From Sideroxyarcus sp043826585 (GTDB taxonomy: Bacteria > Pseudomonadota > Gammaproteobacteria > Burkholderiales > Gallionellaceae): a DNA stretch of 64,000 nucleotides. The notes below the pieces were generated by a model. That model had not been told where the DNA came from and made no database searches. It worked only from the letters and a program-made list of their open reading frames with translations. The stretch covers positions 1 through 64,000 of the forward strand of contig JBDRPZ010000046.1 in assembly GCA_043826585.1 (NCBI GenBank), given 5' to 3'. The position numbers were made by a program, and so were the translations under genes. The number at the start of each line of letters is the position of its first letter. Within the stretch, counting starts at the first letter, position 1. Below, in pieces: positions 19,675 through 29,871 of the stretch.

Positions 19675-20574
19675 TTAGACGGCCGGGGCTGTTTCGCCGC
19701 CCAGCGCCTCGACGATGGCGGGCAGCAACTTCTTCAACTCGCCGGTCATCAAGGCAAAGTCGGCATCGAATGCGTCGTCCTGCGCATCGCTGTCGGCCTG
19801 ATCCTTGAGCAGGTCGAGCGCTTGCAGGCGTTTGATCTGTCCGTTCTCGTGCAACACGAAGGAGATGCGGTCGTACCAGGTCATCGCCAGCTTGGTCACT
19901 TCCTTGCCGCCGGTGATGTGCTTGGCGATCTCTTCCGCTTCCAGCGAGTGGCGCACGTAACGCACGGTGGCTTTCTCTTCGCCCGATGCGCGCAGTTCGC
20001 AATCGCGGTCGACGGTGAACACCGAAGCCAGTTCGTCACCGGCCAGCCAGGCAGTCATCGCCGTGGTTGGCGAGACTTCGGTCTTGAGCGGCGTGAAGGC
20101 GATGCCGTCTACCGACTTCACCAGCAGCTCCACCAGCTCGTCCGCCTTGGCGAGGTTGGCGGCGTCCAGCACCAGCAATCCGGCCGCCATGTCTATCCAT
20201 GCATAAGTGCGGCGACGTACCGCGAACGCGCGCGGCAGCAACTCGTCGGTGACGGCTTCCTTCAGTTGTTTCATCTGCTTGCGGCCGGGCTTGTAGCCTT
20301 GCTGCTCTTCCATCTCCACCGCGCGTGCTTTGCAGATGGTGTTGATGACCGAAGCGGGCAGCAATTTCTTTTCCGCACCGAGGCAGATCAGCATCTGCTT
20401 GCCCAGTGTGTGCACAAATGCAGGTTCGTTCTCTTTGGGAGCAATCCAGCCCACACGCTGCATCTCCAGACCGGAGCAGGGTTGCAATGCGTGTGCGGAG
20501 AGTTTTTCCTCAAGCTGTTCGGGCGTGACATCCCACTTGTTAAGACGATAGACGATGAGATTCTTGAACCACAT
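19675..20574 (-). CDS. rdgC: recombination-associated protein RdgC
   Basis: RdgC is a ring-forming double-strand DNA-binding protein that limits RecA access and affects replication-fork repair. The 299-residue protein matches the family in length and in its N-terminal M-W-F-K-N-L-x-V-Y-R-L start. No enzymatic motif is expected. It lies about 90 bases downstream of parC on the same strand, with a hairpin between them, and is probably transcribed from its own promoter in the T-rich stretch near 20600. Confidence 0.96.
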   Translation of the reverse strand: MWFKNLIVYRLNKWDVTPEQLEEKLSAHALQPCSGLEMQRVGWIAPKENEPAFVHTLGKQMLICLGAEKKLLPASVINTICKARAVEMEEQQGYKPGRKQMKQLKEAVTDELLPRAFAVRRRTYAWIDMAAGLLVLDAANLAKADELVELLVKSVDGIAFTPLKTEVSPTTAMTAWLAGDELASVFTVDRDCELRASGEEKATVRYVRHSLEAEEIAKHITGGKEVTKLAMTWYDRISFVLHENGQIKRLQALDLLKDQADSDAQDDAFDADFALMTGELKKLLPAIVEALGGETAPAV

Positions 20575-20627
20575 AAGTTGACCTGAGCTATGAAGAAAAA
20601 AGGGGCGGGATTCTAACGCGGATGGAA

Positions 20628-20654
20628 GCGGGTGACGGCTTTGTCGTCACCCGC
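20628..20654 (-). terminator. hairpin after parC
   Basis: A perfect 10-base inverted repeat (GCGGGTGACG / CGTCACCCGC) with a seven-base loop starts 11 bases past the parC stop. It is placed as a terminator would be, but no run of T follows directly on the transcribed strand. Termination is therefore probable rather than shown. Confidence 0.5.
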
Positions 20655-20664
20655 GACACATTGT

Positions 20665-23050
20665 TTACGACTGCAAAGCGATCACGACCGACTTGCCCTT
20701 CAGCGCCAGCGCTTTACCCATGCGTGCGCGTTTGCCGAAATGGCTCTGCAAGTCCTTGTCGTTGAGCGACATGCTCTGTTCCTTGCTGCCGTTGTAAGTG
20801 ACCACTGTCACCTTGGGCTGGCTGGTCACGGTCACGGCAGCGAGTTCATCCTTGTCCGCCATGCCCATCACCACCACGCCTTTGCCGCCGCCTGCGAGTT
20901 GTTTCATCTCGGCCAGCAGGAAGGCGAGCAGACGACCCGATTTGCATGCGGCCACCACTAGTGCGTTCTCGCTCGGTGTGAACAGGGCAGGTGCAAGGAT
21001 GGCTTCACCTTCCACATTGATGAACTGTTTGCCCGCCTTGTTGCGACCGACCATGTTGCCCAGCTTGCAGGTGAAGCCGTAACCGGCGGCAGTCGCCAGC
21101 ATCACATGTTGTTCCGCATTGCCGCAGATCACGTGCACGATCTTGGCGCCGGTCGCCACTTCGATCAGCGTCGCCAACGGCACGCCGTCGCCGCGACCGC
21201 CCGGCAGCAGATGCACGGGGATGCTGCACACGCGGCCGTTGCTGCAGATCACGATGCAATGGTCGGTGGTGCGGCATTCGAACGCACCCAGCAGGCCGTC
21301 GCCATCCTTGAACGAGATGCTGGATAGATCGAGTCCGTGCCCCTGGCGTGTACGTCCCCAATGCTTCTTCGAGATCAACACGGTCACCGGCTCGTCCACC
21401 ACCTGCGTGGTCAGCACTACGCGCTCGGCTTGCTCGATCAGGGTGCGGCGCTCGTCGCCGTAGGTCTTGATGTCTTCGTCGATCTCTTTCGCCACGCGGC
21501 GGCGCATCATGGCGTCGGAGCCGAGCAGTTTGCCCAGCTCTTCACCTTCGTCCTTGAGTTGCTTCAGCTCGCGTTCGATCTTGATGCCTTCCATCTTCGC
21601 CAACTGGCGCAGACGGATTTCCAGAATATCTTCGGCCTGACGGTCGGACAGATCGAAGCGCTCTATCAAAGCTTGCTTGGGCTCGTCCGATTCGCGGATC
21701 AGCGCGATCACCTCGTCCAGATTCAGATACACGATCATGCGTCCGTCGAGGATGTGGATGCGGTCGTTGACCTGCGCCAGACGATGTTCGCAACGGCGAC
21801 GCACGGTGCCCAAACGGAACTGTGCCCACTCGCGCAATATCTCTGCCATCGGTTTCTGACGCGGTCGACCGTCCAGGCTGATCATCACCATGTTCAGTTG
21901 CAGCGAACTTTCCAGACTGGTGTGTGCCAGCAGGATGGTCATCAGCTCGTCCACCGACTGGCGGCTGGACTTCGGTTCGAACACCAGACGCACGGCCTGA
22001 TCCTTGTCCGATTCGTCCGTCACCTTGTCCAGCACAGACAGCAGCAGTTGCTTGTTCTTCATCTGCTCCGGTGTCAGAGCCTTCTTGTTGGCGCGCACTT
22101 TTGGATTGGTGAGATCCTCGATCTCTTCCATGATCTTTTTGGCCGAGGTGCCGTGCGGCAGTTCGTACACCGCCACGCGCCACTGGCCGCGCGCCAACTC
22201 TTCGATCTTCCAGCGCGCGCGCATCTTGAGCGAGCCGCGACCCGTGCGGTAACACTCGGCGATCTCGCGCGGCGAGGAGATGATCTGTCCGCCGCTGGGC
22301 AAGTCCGGTCCGGTGATCGAGGCCAGCATCTCTTCGTCGGAACATTTCGGATCGCGCACGCAGATCGCGGCGGCGGTGCCGATCTCGCGCAGGTTGTGCG
22401 ACGGGATCTCGGTCGCCATACCCACCGCGATACCGGATGCGCCGTTGAGCAGCACCATGGGCAGACGCGCGGGCAACATCGCGGGTTCGTCGAAGTGACC
22501 GTCGTAGTTCGGCTGCATGTCCACCGTGCCCATGTTCAGCTCGGACAGCAGCAGGTCGGCAATCGGCGTCAAACGCGCTTCGGTGTATCGCATCGCGGCG
22601 GCGTTGTCGCCGTCGCGCGAACCGAAGTTGCCCTGACCGTCCACCAGCGGATAGCGCATGGAGAAACTCTGTGCCAGACGCACCATCGCTTCATAGGCGG
22701 ACGAGTCGCCGTGCGGGTGGAACTTACCCAGCACCTCGCCCACCACGCGCGCGGACTTCACATGCTTGCTGTTGTGCGCCAGCCCCATCTCGCGCATCGC
22801 ATACAGGATGCGGCGCTGCACCGGTTTCTGGCCGTCGCACACGTCTGGCAGGGCGCGGCCCTTGACCACCGACACCGCATATTCCAGATAGGCGCGCTCG
22901 GCGTATTGCGCCAGCGGCACCGAGTCGCCGTCGGGTGGCGGCGGCAGCGGTGCGAACTCGCGTGCGTTGCCGCCACCGTCGCCTGCCGCTGCTTCCACTA
23001 CTTCCTGTTGCATTGCTTCTTCCGGCTGTGCGCCTTCTTCTTCGAAAAGA

Positions 23051-23058
<8 letters not shown>
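20665..23058 (-). CDS. parC: DNA topoisomerase IV subunit A
   Basis: This subunit cuts and rejoins DNA to decatenate daughter chromosomes. In 797 residues the catalytic tyrosine is Tyr158 (M-R-Y-T-E). The quinolone-determining region shows Ser119 and Glu123, the positions equivalent to E. coli Ser80 and Glu84, so no resistance substitution is seen there. The first 45 residues form an acidic and proline-rich extension not found in E. coli ParC. The start overlaps the parE stop by eight bases, so the subunits are translationally coupled in the order parE-parC. Confidence 0.97.
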
Positions 23059-25021
<1,963 letters not shown>

Positions 25022-25061
25022 CTGAGACTCCTGATCAGAACAACTTGTTGATTTGTTAGAT

Positions 25062-26348
25062 TTAACCTTGGGCTGGCGGCGTGTCGCTCAATACATTCTC
25101 TTCGCCGTCCAGCCGCGCGATGATAACCGCCCCGCAGGAATCGCTGAAGACATTCACCGAAGTTCGGCACATATCCAGCACGCGATCCACCGCCAGAATG
25201 AGGCCGATGGCCTCTATCGGCAGGCCGATGGCGGCGAGGATGATGGTGATGGCGACCAGGCTGGCGGACGGGATGGCCGCCACGCCGATGGAGGTGACCA
25301 ACGCCAGCAGCACGATGGTGAACTGCTGCACAAAGCCCAGCTCGATGCCATAGGCCTGAGCGATGAACATCGCCGCCACGCATTCATACAGCGCGGTGCC
25401 GTCCATGTTCACCGTCGCCCCCAATGGCAGCACGAAACTGCTGGTGCGGTTGGACACGCCCGCGTTCTTCTCCACGCATTCCATGGTCAGCGGCAGGGTG
25501 GCGGCGGACGAACTGGTGGAGAAGGCAGTGAGCAGGGCAGGGGCCATGGCGCGGTAATGGCGCAGCGGATTCACCCGCCCCACGAAATACAGCAGGGCAG
25601 GCAACACCAGCAGGAAATGCACGGCCAGCCCCGCCAGCACGCTGAAGAAGAACCAGGCCAGCGGCACGATGGCCGCGAAGCCCGTACTCGCCACTACCTT
25701 CGCCACCAGACCGAACACGCCGATGGGCGCGAACTTCATCACCCAGTCGGTGATCTTCATCATCACCTGGAAGATCCCGCTCCAGAGCTTGTACTGGCTT
25801 TCGGCATAGGGTTCTTCGATCTTGGTCATGAAAAAACCGAACAACAGACTGAAGAAGATCAGGCCCAGCATCTGTCCGTCTGCTGCCGCCGACACGATAT
25901 TTGTCGGCACCATACGCAAAAAGATGCCCACCAGGTCGCCCGCCCCTTTACCTTCTACACGTGCCACCACTTCGTCGCTCACCTGCTCCATGCCCAACTG
26001 TTCTTTCGCGGGCTGGCCGTCGATGATGCCGGGCGAGGTCATGTTCACGATAGTCAGCCCGACCAGGATGGCGAACAGACTGGTTGCGGCGTAATACCCC
26101 AGAGTCTTCATGCCCAGCCGACCGAACGCACCACCGCCACCGATGCCCGCGATACCCACGATGATGGACGACACCACCAGCGGCACGATCAGCATCTTCA
26201 ATGCATTCAGGAACAGCGTGCCGATGAAATCGAACACCGCGTAATAGCGCACGCCGAATATGGTCGCATCTGTGCCCGTCAGAGAACCGGCAATAGCGGC
26301 CAGCAAAAGGGCGATGAGGATCTGCCAGTGCAGTTTGAGTTTAGTCAT
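25062..26348 (-). CDS. dicarboxylate/amino acid:cation symporter (DAACS family)
   Basis: This inner-membrane secondary transporter takes up a dicarboxylate or an acidic amino acid with H+ or Na+. The 428-residue protein has the eight-helix DAACS layout. It carries the serine-rich hairpin S-S-S-A-A-T-L-P and the N-M-D-G-T motif of helix seven that binds substrate and cation. GltP, GltT and DctA are the nearest relatives I recognise, and sequence alone does not decide between glutamate and C4-dicarboxylates. Its 3' end is 40 bases from parE, so read-through into parEC is possible. Confidence 0.92.
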   Translation of the reverse strand: MTKLKLHWQILIALLLAAIAGSLTGTDATIFGVRYYAVFDFIGTLFLNALKMLIVPLVVSSIIVGIAGIGGGGAFGRLGMKTLGYYAATSLFAILVGLTIVNMTSPGIIDGQPAKEQLGMEQVSDEVVARVEGKGAGDLVGIFLRMVPTNIVSAAADGQMLGLIFFSLLFGFFMTKIEEPYAESQYKLWSGIFQVMMKITDWVMKFAPIGVFGLVAKVVASTGFAAIVPLAWFFFSVLAGLAVHFLLVLPALLYFVGRVNPLRHYRAMAPALLTAFSTSSSAATLPLTMECVEKNAGVSNRTSSFVLPLGATVNMDGTALYECVAAMFIAQAYGIELGFVQQFTIVLLALVTSIGVAAIPSASLVAITIILAAIGLPIEAIGLILAVDRVLDMCRTSVNVFSDSCGAVIIARLDGEENVLSDTPPAQG

Positions 26349-26371
26349 ATTGTTTGATGCGGATCATTGAA

Positions 26372-26396
26372 GCGCGCCAGAATCGGTCTGGCGCGC
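26372..26396 (-). repeat. perfect inverted repeat in the symporter leader
   Basis: A 10-base perfect stem (GCGCGCCAGA / TCTGGCGCGC) with a five-base loop lies between the small secreted protein gene and the symporter start, 24 bases before the ATG. No T run follows it. It may be a weak terminator for the upstream gene, an attenuator or a protein-binding site in the symporter leader. Confidence 0.45.
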
Positions 26397-26443
26397 ATGG
26401 GTGCACAGTCAACTGCGCAGAGACTTGTGTTGCGAGTGCGGAC

Positions 26444-26734
26444 TTATTCTTCCCGCGCGCATTGCGCGATCGCAGCGTTATCTTCCAGTTCCAGACAGTG
26501 CCTGAAATCCAGATCCTTGGCACGCTGCTTGTTCGACTTGTTGCGCTTGTATTGTTTGGCGGGTTTCGCCACGGGGGCAGCTTCTTCCACTGCTTCCTCT
26601 ACAACCGGCTTCAGCTCCTCGACTTCCAGCTTCGCAGTCGAGCTATGCCCACTACCTTCTTCGCCGAGTGCAAGTGCGGTAGCGCTGGTCAGCATCATCG
26701 CAGCGGCAAGCAAAGACATAAGATAAGTTTTCAT
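26444..26734 (-). CDS. small exported charged protein, unknown function
   Basis: This 96-residue protein begins with a good signal peptide (cleavage about A-L-A-L-G, residue 23) and has a GGGAG ribosome site. The mature part has a Glu/Val/Pro/Ala-rich linker and then a Lys/Arg/Asn-rich stretch. It ends in a short segment with two cysteines (H-C-L-E-L and A-Q-C-A) spaced as a possible disulfide. I recognise no family. The charge pattern suggests a periplasmic or envelope-associated factor. Confidence 0.7.
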   Translation of the reverse strand: MKTYLMSLLAAAMMLTSATALALGEEGSGHSSTAKLEVEELKPVVEEAVEEAAPVAKPAKQYKRNKSNKQRAKDLDFRHCLELEDNAAIAQCAREE

Positions 26735-26882
26735 GAACGACTCCCTGTGTCCGATTTCAAGCTATCGATGGCCGGAGTATAGATTCTTTGCGGGGATAGG
26801 CAAAATCATTTGCCGGTAGGTCAGCTGGGAGATGGCTTTCATATGGCGCGATAATGAATGCGCTAACTGTGATTGCAGAAGA

Positions 26883-27380
26883 TTAATAGTGTTGGCGTAG
26901 AGTTTCGCCGATTAATTCAAATACCGAATTGGAATATGCATATGAGCCTTCCAAAATAGTTCTGGCTTCTGTTTCACTCGACGCGAGCAATGCCTTAGTG
27001 GCGATAGCCATAAACTTTTTTACCTCCTTGCGAAGAGAGTCATTCGAAACTCTCTCTATGAGTATTGCAACCTTCTGATTTGCGGCTCGGCTACTTTCAT
27101 TTAATTCATCACTTAGGATGGTGCTTCCCCATTTTGTTCCGGAGCGGCTTGAAAGTAGATCCTCATGAAAGGCTTTATATACAAGACGAAGCGCATCATG
27201 CATTGAATCTTGCAACTCCAGAAGAGTTTGTCTTTGGAAGGCATTTGATCGCTCTTTTCGTTCTGCTAGGGCCTTCTCGCCTTGAAGCAAGCTGGTGTTC
27301 CTCGCGGATATCCAAGCAGTACCGATGCTCGCTAGGGCTCCGATGATGGTCCCAATAAATCCCCAGATTGCTGACTCCAT
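26883..27380 (-). CDS. membrane-anchored hypothetical protein
   Basis: The 165-residue protein has one N-terminal membrane helix (about 4-26, glycine- and alanine-rich) and a cytoplasmic helical domain with a basic/acidic coiled-coil start. A strong AAGGAGG ribosome site precedes the ATG. Its codons are visibly richer in A and T than those of its neighbours parE and serC, which suggests recent acquisition. It lies alone between the small exported protein gene and serC. I recognise no family. An anchored coiled-coil partner of another protein is possible but nothing shows it. Confidence 0.7.
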   Translation of the reverse strand: MESAIWGFIGTIIGALASIGTAWISARNTSLLQGEKALAERKERSNAFQRQTLLELQDSMHDALRLVYKAFHEDLLSSRSGTKWGSTILSDELNESSRAANQKVAILIERVSNDSLRKEVKKFMAIATKALLASSETEARTILEGSYAYSNSVFELIGETLRQHY

Positions 27381-27417
27381 ATAGCCTCCTTTGCGAATAT
27401 CAGAACCAATAGATAAT

Positions 27418-28518
27418 TTAGCTGTTCGCCTTCCTGAACTCCGCCATAAATCCCACCAACTCCTCCACTGACGACAAGGTCAATCCGTTGTAGAGCGAAG
27501 CGCGTATGCCGCCTATGGAGCGGTGGCCGCCCAGGCCGGAGAAGCCGGCAGCTTTTGATTCGCTCAGGAAGCGTTGTTCCAGTTCCTTGCTGGGCAGGTT
27601 GAATGCAACGTTCATCTGCGAACGGTCGGAGACGGCGGCGTGGCCGCGGTAGAAGTTGTCGCTCTGGTCTAGCGTGCGGTAGAGCAGTTCGGCTTTGCTG
27701 GTGTTGAGTGCGGCCATGTTTTCCAGTCCACCTACGTCGTTCAGCAACCAGCGCGTTACCAGCAGCACCACGTAGATGGAGAACACCGGCGGGGTGTTGT
27801 AGATGGAGTGGGCGTTGATGTGGCTGCGGTAGTTAAGAAAGCCGGGCAGGTCGTCCGGAGCGTCTTTCAGTATCTCGTCGCGCAGCACCACCACCGTCAC
27901 ACCGGCGGGGCCGATGTTCTTCTGCGCATGTGCATAGATCATGGCGTAGCGATCCGCTGCGCAGGGGCGCGACAGGAAGTCGGACGACATGTCGCACACG
28001 CGCGGCACATCGTCGCGGCCGAGCACGCGCTGGAATTGCAAACCTTCCACGGTCTCGTTGGAGATGTAATGCAGATAGGGCGCATCCGGCGAATAGGCGA
28101 GCTCTTCATCGCTCGGCAGACGGTCGAAGTTGTTCGCCTCGCCGCTCCACAACACGCGTATCGGGCCTTCGCGTTTGGCTTCGGCCAGCGCCTTGCCGCT
28201 CCAGTAGCCGGTGTGCAGATATTCCGCGGGTGCGGTCTTGCCGCGCAACAGCGTCATGGGGATCATCGAGAACTGCTGGGTCGCACCGCCTTGCAGGAAC
28301 AGCACGTGATAGTCCTTGTTCAGGCCCAGCAGTGTGCGGATGTTGTCTTCCAGTTCCTGCACGACAGCGGCGAACCATTCGGAACGGTGGCTGATGCCGA
28401 GGATGGACAGGCCGACCTCGGGCACGGCAGCAATGGATTGCTGCACCTGTTGCAGCACGCTCTCCGGCAATGCGCCGGGGCCGCCGGAGAAGTTCAGTCG
28501 GTTGCTCGGATTATGCAT
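27418..28518 (-). CDS. serC: phosphoserine aminotransferase
   Basis: The enzyme converts 3-phosphohydroxypyruvate and glutamate to phosphoserine in serine synthesis and also serves pyridoxine synthesis. The 366 residues have the F-S-G-G-P-G start and the PLP-lysine motif A-Q-K-N-I-G-P. I place the start at the ATG at 28518, giving the usual N terminus (N-R-x-N-F-S-G-G-P). A longer reading would run into the upstream gene. The start overlaps the stop of the upstream ATP-grasp-like gene by eight bases. Confidence 0.97.
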   Translation of the reverse strand: MHNPSNRLNFSGGPGALPESVLQQVQQSIAAVPEVGLSILGISHRSEWFAAVVQELEDNIRTLLGLNKDYHVLFLQGGATQQFSMIPMTLLRGKTAPAEYLHTGYWSGKALAEAKREGPIRVLWSGEANNFDRLPSDEELAYSPDAPYLHYISNETVEGLQFQRVLGRDDVPRVCDMSSDFLSRPCAADRYAMIYAHAQKNIGPAGVTVVVLRDEILKDAPDDLPGFLNYRSHINAHSIYNTPPVFSIYVVLLVTRWLLNDVGGLENMAALNTSKAELLYRTLDQSDNFYRGHAAVSDRSQMNVAFNLPSKELEQRFLSESKAAGFSGLGGHRSIGGIRASLYNGLTLSSVEELVGFMAEFRKANS

Positions 28519-29740
28519 TGAGCCCTTCCGTGATCCTGCGTTGCAGATAAGCGCGGAAAGCATCGCGCGCTTTGGCGATGTGTTGCTGTTTGTAGGGGAA
28601 CAGTTCCTCCGAATCCATCGCGTGCACGACCATGGTGTGGTCGATCTCGAAGATGAGCAATTTGCCGTCGCGTGTCTCGGCACCGTCGATCAGCACATAG
28701 TCGAGTCCGGTGCGGCGGTGTATCTCGTCCAGCGCAGCATGATGGCGTTGCACGAAGTCGTCGAAGTGATCCATGAAGGCGAGTTCTTCGGCACGCTTGT
28801 TCGCGTCCTCATACATGCCCGCATTGGTGTAGTGGATCATCCAGTTATGGGAGACGGCCATGTGGCACGCAAATGGCTGGCCGTCGATGAGCGCGATGCG
28901 GAATTTGCGGAACAGGCCATCGTCGCCGCTGTAGTCGATGAAGCGCGCGATGAAGAAGTCGGTGGCTTGCACCTTGGCAAGATACTCAGCCAGTTCTTCC
29001 ACCGAGGCGATGCGCGCCAGATCGCGACCCGCTTGTGAATCGTAGGGACGCACGATGATGGGATAGTCGTTGCCGGGGAAGTGCGCGGCGAGCGTGGTCT
29101 GACCTGCAGCGATGGCCTGTAATACCTCGCGACCACAACGCAGTGTCGGCGGCATCGCGATGCCCGGCACACCATGCAGCAATTCACTGGCGGCATCGCG
29201 ACCGACGCAGGGGATGCGGCTCGGTTGGTTGATGACCGGTTTCGGCCAGTCTTTCAAACTTTCTTCCAGCGCAAGCAGTGTGGCGCGGTTGTCATCCGAC
29301 TCGCTGATGGCGACCAGCACGACGTCGTGTTCAGGCACAGGCAAGGCAAGCGGATCAGGCTGGCTGACGTAATAAAAGATCAGATCAACGTCCGTGCGTT
29401 CCAGCAGGCAATCGATAGGTATGTTGGCCGCGATGTCGCCGGGCACCATCAGCACCAGCAGACGTGCAGCCACCGGTTGCTGCATCGCGGGCAGGTGGAA
29501 GATGCGCTGTTGCTCAAGTGCCAGCGACTGGATCGACAAGCCGATATCGCGTTCACCGATGCATTGCATGGCGACCGACAGATTCATCCACAGCGGGCCG
29601 TCGGTTTGTCTCTGTTGCGCTTCGGCGAGCAAGGATTCGGCATAAGGTCTCAACTCCTGTCCCGCTACGCTGGCGCGCAGGAAGGGGGCCAGACCCAGGA
29701 ATGTTGTCTCGGAAACGTGTTGTTCAGTGCTTGTATTCAT
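28511..29740 (-). CDS. TPR/ATP-grasp-like protein of unknown substrate
   Basis: The 409-residue protein has a helical, TPR-like N-terminal region (about 20-90). The middle part shows the pattern of an ATP-grasp fold (K-P-V-I-N-Q-P and Y-P-I-I-V-R-P-Y-D-S). The C-terminal end, with D-G-x-L-L-I-F-E-I-D-H, matches the metal-binding Glu/Asp strand of ATP-grasp ligases such as RimK or glutathione synthase. It probably joins a carboxylate to an amine using ATP. The eight-base overlap with serC hints at a link to serine or amino-acid metabolism, but the product is unknown. Confidence 0.75.
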   Translation of the reverse strand: MNTSTEQHVSETTFLGLAPFLRASVAGQELRPYAESLLAEAQQRQTDGPLWMNLSVAMQCIGERDIGLSIQSLALEQQRIFHLPAMQQPVAARLLVLMVPGDIAANIPIDCLLERTDVDLIFYYVSQPDPLALPVPEHDVVLVAISESDDNRATLLALEESLKDWPKPVINQPSRIPCVGRDAASELLHGVPGIAMPPTLRCGREVLQAIAAGQTTLAAHFPGNDYPIIVRPYDSQAGRDLARIASVEELAEYLAKVQATDFFIARFIDYSGDDGLFRKFRIALIDGQPFACHMAVSHNWMIHYTNAGMYEDANKRAEELAFMDHFDDFVQRHHAALDEIHRRTGLDYVLIDGAETRDGKLLIFEIDHTMVVHAMDSEELFPYKQQHIAKARDAFRAYLQRRITEGLNA

Positions 29741-29871
29741 TGCGGTGCTCTATTCGACGAGGGTCAAGGATAGTTGAAAAATAGGCCTTTCGCCCCGCGA
29801 AAAATATAGGGAAATCCTGATTTGCCCTGCATGGACGATATGGCAGGCGCGGCAACTGCACCGCGCAAACC

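Noticed and set aside
26800..26880. tRNA-like string (GGTCAGCTGGGAG) in the gap near 26.8 kb
   Set aside because: No acceptor stem, anticodon loop or T loop can be formed around it.
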